From Polycladomyces abyssicola (GTDB taxonomy: Bacteria; Bacillota; Bacilli; Thermoactinomycetales; JIR-001), in the NCBI RefSeq assembly GCF_018326425.1, contig NZ_AP024601.1, forward strand, positions 2,344,001 to 2,408,000: 64,000 nt of DNA. The letters run 5' to 3'. Shown here one piece after another: positions 15,830-23,185 of the stretch (its first letter is position 1; every line of letters begins with the position of its first letter). The notes beneath the pieces are model-generated. The model was not told the DNA's origin. It did not search any database and saw nothing but the letters and a program-made list of their open reading frames with translations. The position numbers and the translations under genes were made by a program.

Positions 15830-16642
15830 TCAATTTAACGCACTCGCGATATGAAACAACCGTTTGATTCGAGAGATCAACCCACTTTCCTCCAACTCCA
15901 AAAACGGGACTTCTTCTCCGTTGATTCTGCGGGCAATATTGGAAAATGCCTTGCCCGCCAACGACTTCTGATCCAAAATGACAGGTTCACCCGTGTTGGA
16001 TGAACGAATGATGCGTTTGTCCTCAGGCACAATACCCAACAGATTGATGGCCAGATGGTTTTGGACCCGTTCCACACTCAACATGTCACCGTCACGCACC
16101 ATCCCGGGCTGCACTCGGTTGACGATCAAATCGATCTGTTTGAGATCCGCCGCTTCCAACAGACCGATGACACGGTCAGAATCACGTACTGACGGAATTT
16201 CGGGGTTGACCACCAAGATGGCACGGTCAGCAGCAGCGATGGCATTCCGAAAACCGCCTTCGATTCCTGCAGGTGAGTCGATCAAGATGTAATCAAACTC
16301 GTTTCGCAGTTCATCCACCACTTGTTTAATCTGTGCCGGTGTAACCTCTTCTTTGTAGCGCGTTTGCGCCGCAGGCAACAGGGCTAAATCTGGATATTCC
16401 TTGTGGCGAACCAATGCTTGCCGCAGTTTACCCGTACCTTCGATCACGTCTACCAAATCATATACGATGCGATTTTCCAACCCCAGCATCAAATCCAGCT
16501 TTCGAAGACCGATATCAGTGTCTACCAGACATACCTTTTTACCGAGTTGTGCCAATCCCAGGCCGACCGAAGCGACGGTCGTCGACTTTCCCACACCGCC
16601 TTTACCACTCGTAATGGTAATCGCGACAGATTCGTGCTTCAT
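15830..16642 (-). CDS. minD: Septum site-determining protein MinD
   Basis: A 270-aa deviant-Walker-A ATPase. Visible motifs: SGKGGVGKSTTVASVGLGLA (about 12-31), DTDIGLRKLDLMLGLE, and DSPAGIE (Walker B region). The C-terminal amphipathic membrane helix is ISRIKRLFHIA. It binds the membrane as an ATP dimer. It starts at ATG 16642 behind AAAGGGG and is followed at once by minE. No minC lies next to it; in most bacteria minC precedes minD. Upstream is the 148-bp inverted-repeat element at 16742-16889, so the leader of this mRNA may include it. Confidence 0.96.
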   Translation of the reverse strand: MKHESVAITITSGKGGVGKSTTVASVGLGLAQLGKKVCLVDTDIGLRKLDLMLGLENRIVYDLVDVIEGTGKLRQALVRHKEYPDLALLPAAQTRYKEEVTPAQIKQVVDELRNEFDYILIDSPAGIEGGFRNAIAAADRAILVVNPEIPSVRDSDRVIGLLEAADLKQIDLIVNRVQPGMVRDGDMLSVERVQNHLAINLLGIVPEDKRIIRSSNTGEPVILDQKSLAGKAFSNIARRINGEEVPFLELEESGLISRIKRLFHIASALN

Positions 16643-16741
16643 TACTCGTTACCCCTTTCCCCAACCCTCTGTCTCGATTCGACTCATCCCGCCTCCAGTC
16701 GGGTGCTCTTACACCCATGCGGGGAATCTGCTTCGGAAAGC

Positions 16742-16889
16742 TAGGGGTTGTGTCATCCAAACCCTCTTTGCGGCTAACTCCGCAAAGATGTGCACCGATT
16801 ATGTACACGCGGGTAACGAGACCCGAGATCATACGGCGATCACCCAAGCCTGAAAACAACAAGAATCCTGCTGTTATGACACACCCCTA
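16742..16889. repeat. 148-bp inverted-repeat element (MITE-like) upstream of minD
   Basis: The ends are TAGGGGTTGTGTCAT (16742-16756) and ATGACACACCCCTA (16876-16889), near-perfect terminal inverted repeats with TA at each tip, as left by TA-targeting elements. Inside are compact hairpins, such as CTTTGCGG/CCGCAAAG near 16768-16789. No coding frame. A structured 5' leader of minD is the alternative reading. Confidence 0.5.
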
Positions 16890-17072
16890 AAGATTACCTA
16901 TTATTGTATCAAACATAGCATAGTGACAAAAGACAAATTTTACCTTAAAAACAGGTCCTCCCTCCGCATTTCCGGGACAGGTGTCGAAACGTGTATCATA
17001 CCCACTTTTTTCTTTTCAAAGAAAGTTTTTCGTCACGCACCAGCCCGTGTCCTGCCAAACCGCCATTCTTTC

Positions 17073-17813
17073 TCAACTAGACTGGAAAAAAACTTCTCCG
17101 CATGTGTCGCATCGTGTCGCCTGCGGGTTGATTTGGATACCGCATCCTGGACAAACCACGATTTCTTCAAAACCTGTAGATAGTTGCGTTTGGGAATGAA
17201 CGGCAGCTGTAGCGTGAGAATCAGTATTGCTGTTGGGACCGGTTTGAGGCTTGGAATGAGCGGTGTCGCCAGCTGATGACAGATCCAAGTTGATTTTTGG
17301 CAGGGTATACTCTCGAAAATCCATTTCTCTCCCGGTGCGTTGAGACTCGGAAGTCACACGGGATGTTGGTTGTTCGACTCTGGGTGAATCCGGTTCGGGA
17401 GTGTGTGCGCGGTTATGTACGGGTCGCTCTGAAGAAACATATTCTTGAACCGAGAATGTCTTTCCGCAACTCGGACATGTGTCCAAACTCTTGTCGATTA
17501 CCGTTTGGCAAGCCGGACACGCCCGTTTCCCTTTCACGTCCAACAATTCTTGTTCCAAAATCTCCACCTGCTGTTTGAGGTCCCGTATCGCATCCAACAA
17601 TTCACGTATGTGCGCATTTAACACAAACTCGGACTGTGATTCCCATACTTCCGACACCGCTTGTCCCAAACGGCGGTACAGTCGGTCGATGTCCTCTTTT
17701 TTCACCTTGATTTTCATGCTCAACCGACTGATCTCCAACATCTGTTGCGATTTATGACCGGCCGTTTCCATGCCCTTTTCCAAACGGTCTTTCAATTCTT
17801 TCAGCAGTTTCAC
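17073..17813 (-). CDS. Zinc-ribbon coiled-coil protein, hypothetical
   Basis: A 246-aa cytoplasmic protein with three parts. Residues about 1-95 are a long amphipathic helix/coiled coil (KKEDIDRLYRRLGQAVSEVW, LKQQVEILEQELLDVKGK). A rubredoxin-like zinc ribbon follows (CPACQ-x10-CPSCGK, about 98-114). After a long polar, Pro/Ser-rich linker comes a second ribbon at the C-terminus (CPGCGIQINPQATRCDTCGE). Each ribbon has four Cys. The GTG at 17813 has GGAGGGAA upstream. Zinc binding is a safe inference; the function is not known. It stands alone, with promoter-type sequence upstream and a proline-rich gene beyond that. Confidence 0.75.
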   Translation of the reverse strand: MKLLKELKDRLEKGMETAGHKSQQMLEISRLSMKIKVKKEDIDRLYRRLGQAVSEVWESQSEFVLNAHIRELLDAIRDLKQQVEILEQELLDVKGKRACPACQTVIDKSLDTCPSCGKTFSVQEYVSSERPVHNRAHTPEPDSPRVEQPTSRVTSESQRTGREMDFREYTLPKINLDLSSAGDTAHSKPQTGPNSNTDSHATAAVHSQTQLSTGFEEIVVCPGCGIQINPQATRCDTCGEVFFQSS

Positions 17814-17937
17814 GGGGGTTCCCTCCTTTTATCCGTCAAATCCTGAAAGGATGTTGGTTGTGTGTTTATACACTCTATTATAAAGCTTTTTTGCCATTGG
17901 TTTCCGGTCTAATTTTGATGGTTTTTCGCCAAACAAA

Positions 17938-17965
17938 GAAAAGGCCTGAGCACATACGCTCAGGA
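17938..17965 (-). terminator. Terminator of the polyproline gene
   Basis: CCTGAGC-ACATAC-GCTCAGG (17945-17964). The minus strand continues CCTTTTCTTTG. Confidence 0.6.
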
Positions 17966-17999
17966 AACATGACAAATTTCTAAAAGAACCGGCAACCCT

Positions 18000-18200
18000 T
18001 TAGTCCAGCCACTCTCCGGGAGAAAAGGGACCTGGAGGCGGCCCGTCAAAAAACGGTTCCGGGGGCGGTGGTGGCGGTGGCGGCGGTCCCAATACACCCG
18101 GTCCAGGGGGCGGTCCCCATCTGTTTTTAAATCCCGGCCCTTTCAAACCTATAGGCGGGAAGAACGGTCTCGGCACTCTTTTCCCAAAAAATCCAAACAA
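18000..18200 (-). CDS. Small proline-rich protein with a run of nine prolines
   Basis: A 66-aa frame from TTG 18200, with AAAGGAG 8 nt upstream. The longer frame up to 18410 has no ribosome site and overlaps the MFS gene. The N-terminus is FGFFGKRVPRPFFPP; the middle is Gly/Pro-rich; a stretch of nine consecutive prolines is followed by EPFFDGPPPGPFSPGEWLD. About 40 percent of residues are proline, with Phe and Gly. There is no Cys or signal peptide. It has its own terminator. The composition resembles small spore coat or crust proteins, but this is only inference from composition. A nine-proline run would be expected to need EF-P for translation. Confidence 0.6.
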   Translation of the reverse strand: MFGFFGKRVPRPFFPPIGLKGPGFKNRWGPPPGPGVLGPPPPPPPPPEPFFDGPPPGPFSPGEWLD

Positions 18201-18375
18201 TAGCGCCACTCCTTTCTTCGACTGCAAGCAAGCAACCAACGGGCCTGTTCCTATCCTATGAAAGGAGGGCGGTATCCGTCTGGTCAACCGCTGAGGGCGG
18301 ATATGGAATTGAGACGAACGAGGGATCTTACGGAAAAAACCGGCTGAAAGCCGTGTCGGTGTTAACGAAACACCC

Positions 18376-19623
18376 TTACCTGATCGGGGGAGCATGATCC
18401 CCTGCTGCATGTTTTTCCATTGGGGAATGTGAGATGGAAGGCGTGATTTTGAGACCTGCTTTCAACCACCATGCGCCGAGGAACAACAAAGCGGCGGTTA
18501 CGTAAAATATTCCGTTAATACCGATCCATCCGGACAAGTAACCGCAAGTGACGGGTCCCAGCATATTTCCCAAAGAAACGGCACTGGTACTGTAACCGTA
18601 TGCAGTACTTTCTTTCCCTTTCGGGGCATATTGACGCACCAACGTGTTGAGCGAAGGCAACAGCCCACCGACGCACATACCCAACAAGAAGCGCAGCAGT
18701 AAGAGTTGCCACACATGATGCACCCAGGCGTGAGGGATAAAGAGTACTGCCGCCCCGAGCATCGCGAAAAACAACACTTTTTCCGAACCATACCGGTCAC
18801 CCAACCGGCCCAAAACCGGCGATGCCAACATATTGGCCAAACCGGTGACAGCCGTCACCAGTCCGGCAAAGAAAGCCACATAGCCGCCAGGCGCTCCCAA
18901 TTCCGATACGTACCTCGGCATCTGCGGCATCGGTCCCAATACGGCAAACTGCAACAGAAAACCGACCGTAAACAGGATGACCAATGGACGCTGGTGCAAG
19001 ATGGCTGAACCCTCAGCCCAAAAGCCAGCAGATTCGCCGGTCGGTTCAGGTCGCTTCTCTTCTTTGACCGCCAACAATACGACCAGGGTCGCCAGTCCGA
19101 GCAGGGTACCGGTCAGGAAAAAGATTTCGCGAAAACCGATTACTTCCGCCAAAATGCCGCCGATAAACGGCCCCATGATCGAACCGGCCACCGCTCCGGA
19201 CTGCAACAAACCGAGCGCATATCCGGCATGTTCTTTGGGCGTATTGGTGGCCGTCAATGAGATGGAAGCAGGAATAAATCCGGAAATCGTACCGTTCAAC
19301 ATGCGTAATAGCAACAGTTGCAGTGGCGAAGTGGCCAATCCCATCAGCATGATCACGACCGACATGCCGAATCCCGACCGCAACACCATAATCTTTCGGC
19401 CGTATCGGTCCGCCAGTGTGCCCCACACCGGTGCCATCAAAAACGAAGTCAAAAAATTGGCACCAAATACCAATCCCGCCCACAGTTGTATCTCCGCAGG
19501 ATTCTTCATGCCCAAATCCCGTTCCAGATACAACGGCAGAAACGGGACGATCATCGACATCGCGCTCAAAACCAAAAACTGCGATACCATGAGAATGTAC
19601 AAGTTTCGTCGCCAAATGGGCAT
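18376..19623 (-). CDS. MFS transporter, 12 TM (multidrug efflux type)
   Basis: A 415-aa major facilitator with twelve hydrophobic segments. The loop 2-3 signature GTLADRYGRKIMVLRSG is present, the loop 8-9 copy is GRLGDRYGSEKVLFF, and the motif C-like GLLQSGAVAGSIMGPFIGGIL in helix 5 marks a drug:H+ antiporter. The closest style is the MdtG/YitG group. The start is ATG 19623 with GGGAGAGG upstream. It has no regulator next to it. The substrate cannot be told. The 3' end overlaps nothing real; the small Pro-rich gene lies 176 nt further. Confidence 0.88.
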   Translation of the reverse strand: MPIWRRNLYILMVSQFLVLSAMSMIVPFLPLYLERDLGMKNPAEIQLWAGLVFGANFLTSFLMAPVWGTLADRYGRKIMVLRSGFGMSVVIMLMGLATSPLQLLLLRMLNGTISGFIPASISLTATNTPKEHAGYALGLLQSGAVAGSIMGPFIGGILAEVIGFREIFFLTGTLLGLATLVVLLAVKEEKRPEPTGESAGFWAEGSAILHQRPLVILFTVGFLLQFAVLGPMPQMPRYVSELGAPGGYVAFFAGLVTAVTGLANMLASPVLGRLGDRYGSEKVLFFAMLGAAVLFIPHAWVHHVWQLLLLRFLLGMCVGGLLPSLNTLVRQYAPKGKESTAYGYSTSAVSLGNMLGPVTCGYLSGWIGINGIFYVTAALLFLGAWWLKAGLKITPSISHSPMEKHAAGDHAPPIR

Positions 19624-19714
19624 AAAGGTCCTCTCCCGAGTTTTGTCTTTCGCTTTCCTGCTATTTCGCTGAGCGAAATATTAAGATGAGAAAAAGCCGC
19701 CCTTTCGCGGGCAG

Positions 19715-20005
19715 CTATTTTTCCGTCTTGGTTCCAACTGCTGATCCATCCTTCGACTTTTCCAATGTACGTTGAAAATCGGTCGTCCATTCGCGCCGCA
19801 GGGAACGTTCCACGCGTGTGACGTACGGAAGTCGTTCAATTTTTCGGATCGTCTGATCCGATTTGCGGCCGTCGATGTAGAGATATACATATTTCAACCG
19901 CTTGGAGACAAAATGGATGTTTCCCATACGCCGCAATGAACGCGCTGCCTTCAGATCTTTGACCCACACAGCCAAACCCAGCCGGTCAGAAAAAGGAAAC
20001 GACAT
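19715..20005 (-). CDS. ylbG: YlbG family protein (DUF2129)
   Basis: A 96-aa protein starting at ATG 20005, with AAAGGAG 8-9 nt upstream. The core is LAVWVKDLKAARSLRRMGNI, then HFVSKRLKYVYLYID and IERLPYVTRVERSLR, which are YlbG family blocks. In Bacillus ylbF and ylbG are adjacent in the same order. Here an opposite-strand gene (20172-20573) stands between them. Function is not known. The C-terminal 20 residues are polar and variable. Confidence 0.85.
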   Translation of the reverse strand: MSFPFSDRLGLAVWVKDLKAARSLRRMGNIHFVSKRLKYVYLYIDGRKSDQTIRKIERLPYVTRVERSLRREWTTDFQRTLEKSKDGSAVGTKTEK

Positions 20006-20171
20006 GATCGGCTCTCCTTTTTGTGCCGTGTTTTGCAAAGGTTGTTCACCTTTTGGAAAGGCAGTGCATTACACTAAATATGGTAACATGTCAGCTCTAC
20101 CCAGATCAACTGACGAACATTTCCTGTACCTATACCTATTTAAGATCGGATTTGGTACAATAGGTGGAACA

Positions 20172-20573
20172 ATGGGTCGACGGCGGACCATACCGCCAAT
20201 CTGGAAATGGGAGTGTGACGAACAGGCGGCATCCCGCCAGTTCCTCATGAAATCCACAACGCTGTATGAACGTCTTGCGACACAGTTGAAAGCATCCCCT
20301 GTTTGCGCCGATGTTCGGCTCCGAACATTTGCCGGCGTCCATTTTCTGTATTTGCAACCGGCTGATGGCCGTCAGCCCCACGAACTGGACGGGCTGTTGG
20401 AACAGATGGCGAACGAGCTGATCAAAGGGACGGAATGGTCTTTCGCCTGTCATTTCGTACGTTCCTCGGGCGACACGCGTGTATACCGAATTCAGTTTCG
20501 CGTACCGGACATCAAGAGTTTTTGCTGCGGCAATCAGTGCCCTCAGTGCATCCTACTCCGCCCTAGAAAGTGA
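20172..20573 (+). CDS. Hypothetical protein with a C-terminal CC-x3-C-x2-C motif
   Basis: A 133-aa protein starting at ATG 20172 behind AGGTGG. The middle part (LRTFAGVHFLYLQPADGRQP, then RVYRIQFRVPDIK) looks like a compact beta-rich domain. It ends with SFCCGNQCPQCILLRPRK. The final Cys cluster resembles the short CCxxxCxxC segment of oxidoreductase-like domains and may bind a metal. The gene is inserted on the opposite strand between ylbF and ylbG. Its last 11 bases overlap the last 11 of ylbF, tail to tail. I do not know a function. Confidence 0.65.
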   Translation: MGRRRTIPPIWKWECDEQAASRQFLMKSTTLYERLATQLKASPVCADVRLRTFAGVHFLYLQPADGRQPHELDGLLEQMANELIKGTEWSFACHFVRSSGDTRVYRIQFRVPDIKSFCCGNQCPQCILLRPRK

Positions 20574-20982
20574 ATCCGCAGCGTTTTACCGACGTGTTCC
20601 CGTCGAGCGGATCATTGGCGGGCACTTTGATCGACTCGGATACCGAATGGGCGATCGTCCGGCTCACTTGATGCAGCAATTGGTCCAATACTGCTTCTGC
20701 TTCCAAATAAGCTGCGATCAGCGGATGCTTCCGCATGCGGCGTTGAAGCGCTTCGGCTTCTTCTTTGGCCGCATGATAATCGGGATGGTAATGCCCGAAC
20801 CGCTGGCATTCTTCAAAACGTTCCTTTTTCTTTTGAAACTCCCGAATCAGCGCTTGTACCTGCGCATCCTCGCGGAGTTGTTTTTTTAGCTGCAAATAAC
20901 GGGACACTTCCTCGGATTCAATGATCTGATCAGCCAAACGATAGGTTTCCAGTAGAATTTCGGTCATATCGAGCGATGCCAT
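20563..20982 (-). CDS. ylbF: YlbF/RicF family regulator
   Basis: A 139-aa YlbF family protein. In B. subtilis YlbF (RicF) forms a complex with YmcA (RicA) and YaaT (RicT) that governs RNase Y-dependent processing, and so biofilm, competence and sporulation. Visible here is the helical YlbF core: LLETYRLADQIIESEEVSRY, then LIREFQKKKERFEECQRFGH and HPLIAAYLEAEAVLDQLL. A conserved-looking Cys lies near the C-terminus. The start is ATG 20982 with GGAGG 9 nt upstream. The region upstream is a dispersed repeat (21061-21275), leaving only about 80 bp for a promoter. Confidence 0.87.
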   Translation of the reverse strand: MASLDMTEILLETYRLADQIIESEEVSRYLQLKKQLREDAQVQALIREFQKKKERFEECQRFGHYHPDYHAAKEEAEALQRRMRKHPLIAAYLEAEAVLDQLLHQVSRTIAHSVSESIKVPANDPLDGNTSVKRCGFTF

Positions 20983-21060
20983 CGCATCATCCCTCCATGC
21001 CCCCATTGTACCACAATCCCATTCATTCCAGTGTGTGTTTGGTGTGTGTACTGTTCACAT

Positions 21061-21275
21061 CGCTTTCCTGGCTCGCTCCACCTGCGCTCGGCAGGGAAGT
21101 AGATGATGATCGCTCTAACCCCGTCAGAGCAGCACGCTGGCAAAGTACGCTTCGCTTTAAGGAAATTGCCCGCGATTCCCATCTTGTGCTTCCCGAGTCT
21201 TCACTCAGTCAGGGCCTTGGTAAAGGCCCTACCTGGGAAAACATTGCTCCCTTACGGAATGACCAAACATGCCCT
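21061..21275 (+). repeat. Dispersed intergenic repeat, copy 1 (full length)
   Basis: The longest of five related intergenic sequences. Landmarks shared with the other copies: CGCTTTCCxGGCTCGCTCCA, CCTGCGC...GCAGGGAA, GCAAAGTACGCTTCGCTTTA, TTGCCCGCG, and ACGGAATGACCA near the end. It lies between ylbF and the helicase-partner gene. It has no frame with a ribosome site but many short inverted repeats. Confidence 0.75.
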
Positions 21276-21280
21276 GGACA

Positions 21281-23185
21281 CTATCGGCGAAGTTCATCCG
21301 GAATGAGGATCTGCACGGCGGACAGCTCTTCCAGTTTCCAGTGATCCTCCCCACCACGCCGGTTTTGCCCCCGGATCAGCCAATGTCCGCCGACATTGTC
21401 GACTTGCTTCGGGAAAAATTGGATCGGCTCGGCTCCTTCCCGCGTCGCCATCATCTCCAAATCCCATTCTGCCGCTTTTCGGACCATATCCAAAACAGTG
21501 GTTCGATGATACGCACGCAATCCCGACGTCCACATCCGAGGCAAATGCTGTATGCCAGGTACCGCCTCATTGATCTCCGGGTACGCATCCACCAGCTGTC
21601 CCGCCTTCCCCATCGCCCTGTCAGAAAAACGACTGCCCACCGAGCCGAGGGATGGCGGAGGCGGCAGACGCCACCACATCTTTTCCGTTTCTTCAAGCAA
21701 GCCTGGCAAAAAGGGATATCCTTGTCCGTCCAACAACTCCTGCAGTTGTGCAATTTCCTCTGCTGTCACCTGAAATGCGGTGGGACTGATCCTTTTTTGC
21801 AGTCTGGGGCCGATTTCCGGATGTTGTTCCAATTCATCTGCCAACCGCTCGTCCTGACATTCCAGCAACACACAAGTGCGAAAAGTGATACGCCCTGCTT
21901 GTGCCGCCCACTGACCCACACCGATCCGTACGTTATCGGGCAAAGGAGAATCGCCGATCTGCTCCAGAGCCGAAAGAATTTCCCCGGTTGACATCCCCTG
22001 CGCTCTTCCGCGACGGACGGATTCCACTGTCAAGAGATAGGTCAACATTCGATCTCCTCCGACATAATCGGCAAATTGCGCAAGCTGCCACCGTTCGGCC
22101 ATGGGGAAGGTGAAAGGAATCAACACTTCAAAATCCGGTTTGACAAACCCTTTGTCCGCGGTTTCCACCAAATGATCCGCAAAAGGCGAACAGTTGCTCC
22201 ACCGCCAGTATGACCGCTTTCTGTTCCTACCCAGATCGACCCACCCCATCGCCTGAAGGGACCGCAGCCATTGCCGGATTTGGGAGAGGTTCGGCTTTTC
22301 CCCATAAGGCACCGAGTTTCCTCCACCGTCAACCGGCGTCCAGTCCCTTCCCGCTTCCTCCAAACCCCACCACCATGCTTCTCTGCCCGGATTATCCTGA
22401 AGCAGCCGCCGTTTCACCCAATCGTACAACCGACGCTGTGCCACCCGTTCCGACATGTGCAACCATTCCCTCACCACCGCTTCCCGCAGGACAAGCCGGT
22501 CCTCCACCACCTCAACCAGATCCCAATCATGTGCCAGATGCCAGACCAATTTCAACGCAGGTGGTTGATCGTCACTTTCGCCGTTTGTGTCCCACGGGGT
22601 GTGGTGTAACGCTTCCGTTTCTATCTCCAATTCCGCGTTCCATTTTTGCGCGGTCCGCTTGTACAAACGTCCGTCTTGCGTCAACCGGGGTGAATGCTGG
22701 TGAATCAAGATCAAAAATTGAAACAGGTCCTGGTATAAACCGCCTCCGGCCAATTCTTCCGCTTGAACGTCGAAAACCGGACGGATTGTCCGCTGCTCCC
22801 CCCATCTCAGACGAAACCATGCCCGGCGAACCTCTTCCGGGCATAGGTGGCCCAACTGTCCACCCGCACTGCGAACGGCATAGACCAATCCCTTTTGCCT
22901 GAGCCGCAGCAGAGCGACACGCAGCGACACCGACGGCAAGAAGCGCACTCCCTCCCGTTTTCCCAAATCCCGTCCGCTCCACACACCACTGCCGACCACA
23001 AAAGTGAAATGATCCATCCACGCCTGTTCGGCCTCGTCCATACCTTCCCGTATCTTCCGTAAAAATTCGGTATCGGACAATCGTTCGGGCAGTCGTTCCG
23101 CTTCTTCATCCGCCAAACCGTGCCATTCGGCAATCCGGGAACGGACAGACGGGGACAAGGATCGAAAACACAGCGTGATGTTCAC
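21281..23185 (-). CDS. Helicase-associated protein, partner of the XPB-type helicase
   Basis: A 634-aa protein translated from GTG 23185, which overlaps the helicase stop as GTGA; GGGAGGTGG lies upstream. The C-terminal half contains the Helicase_C_3/XPB-associated type of domain: FEVLIPFTFPMAERWQLAQF, then GVGQWAAQAGRITFRTCVLL and ELEQHPEIGPRLQKRISPTA. Walker motifs are missing, so it is not itself an ATPase. The N-terminal half is helical and may hold winged-helix repeats (SVSLRVALLRLRQKGLVYAV). The coupling indicates it works with the helicase in a 1:1 complex. In archaea XPB has the nuclease partner Bax1; no nuclease motif is evident here. Confidence 0.78.
   Translation of the reverse strand: MNITLCFRSLSPSVRSRIAEWHGLADEEAERLPERLSDTEFLRKIREGMDEAEQAWMDHFTFVVGSGVWSGRDLGKREGVRFLPSVSLRVALLRLRQKGLVYAVRSAGGQLGHLCPEEVRRAWFRLRWGEQRTIRPVFDVQAEELAGGGLYQDLFQFLILIHQHSPRLTQDGRLYKRTAQKWNAELEIETEALHHTPWDTNGESDDQPPALKLVWHLAHDWDLVEVVEDRLVLREAVVREWLHMSERVAQRRLYDWVKRRLLQDNPGREAWWWGLEEAGRDWTPVDGGGNSVPYGEKPNLSQIRQWLRSLQAMGWVDLGRNRKRSYWRWSNCSPFADHLVETADKGFVKPDFEVLIPFTFPMAERWQLAQFADYVGGDRMLTYLLTVESVRRGRAQGMSTGEILSALEQIGDSPLPDNVRIGVGQWAAQAGRITFRTCVLLECQDERLADELEQHPEIGPRLQKRISPTAFQVTAEEIAQLQELLDGQGYPFLPGLLEETEKMWWRLPPPPSLGSVGSRFSDRAMGKAGQLVDAYPEINEAVPGIQHLPRMWTSGLRAYHRTTVLDMVRKAAEWDLEMMATREGAEPIQFFPKQVDNVGGHWLIRGQNRRGGEDHWKLEELSAVQILIPDELRR

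Noticed and set aside
16602-16862. Minus-strand frame of 86 codons across the minD leader
   Set aside because: It crosses the inverted-repeat element and the minD start and has no ribosome site; the sequence is better explained as non-coding.
19318-19689. Plus-strand frames of 120-230 codons over the MFS gene
   Set aside because: These are shadows of the MFS gene; the composition (His/Gln/Arg-rich) is typical of the antisense of membrane proteins.
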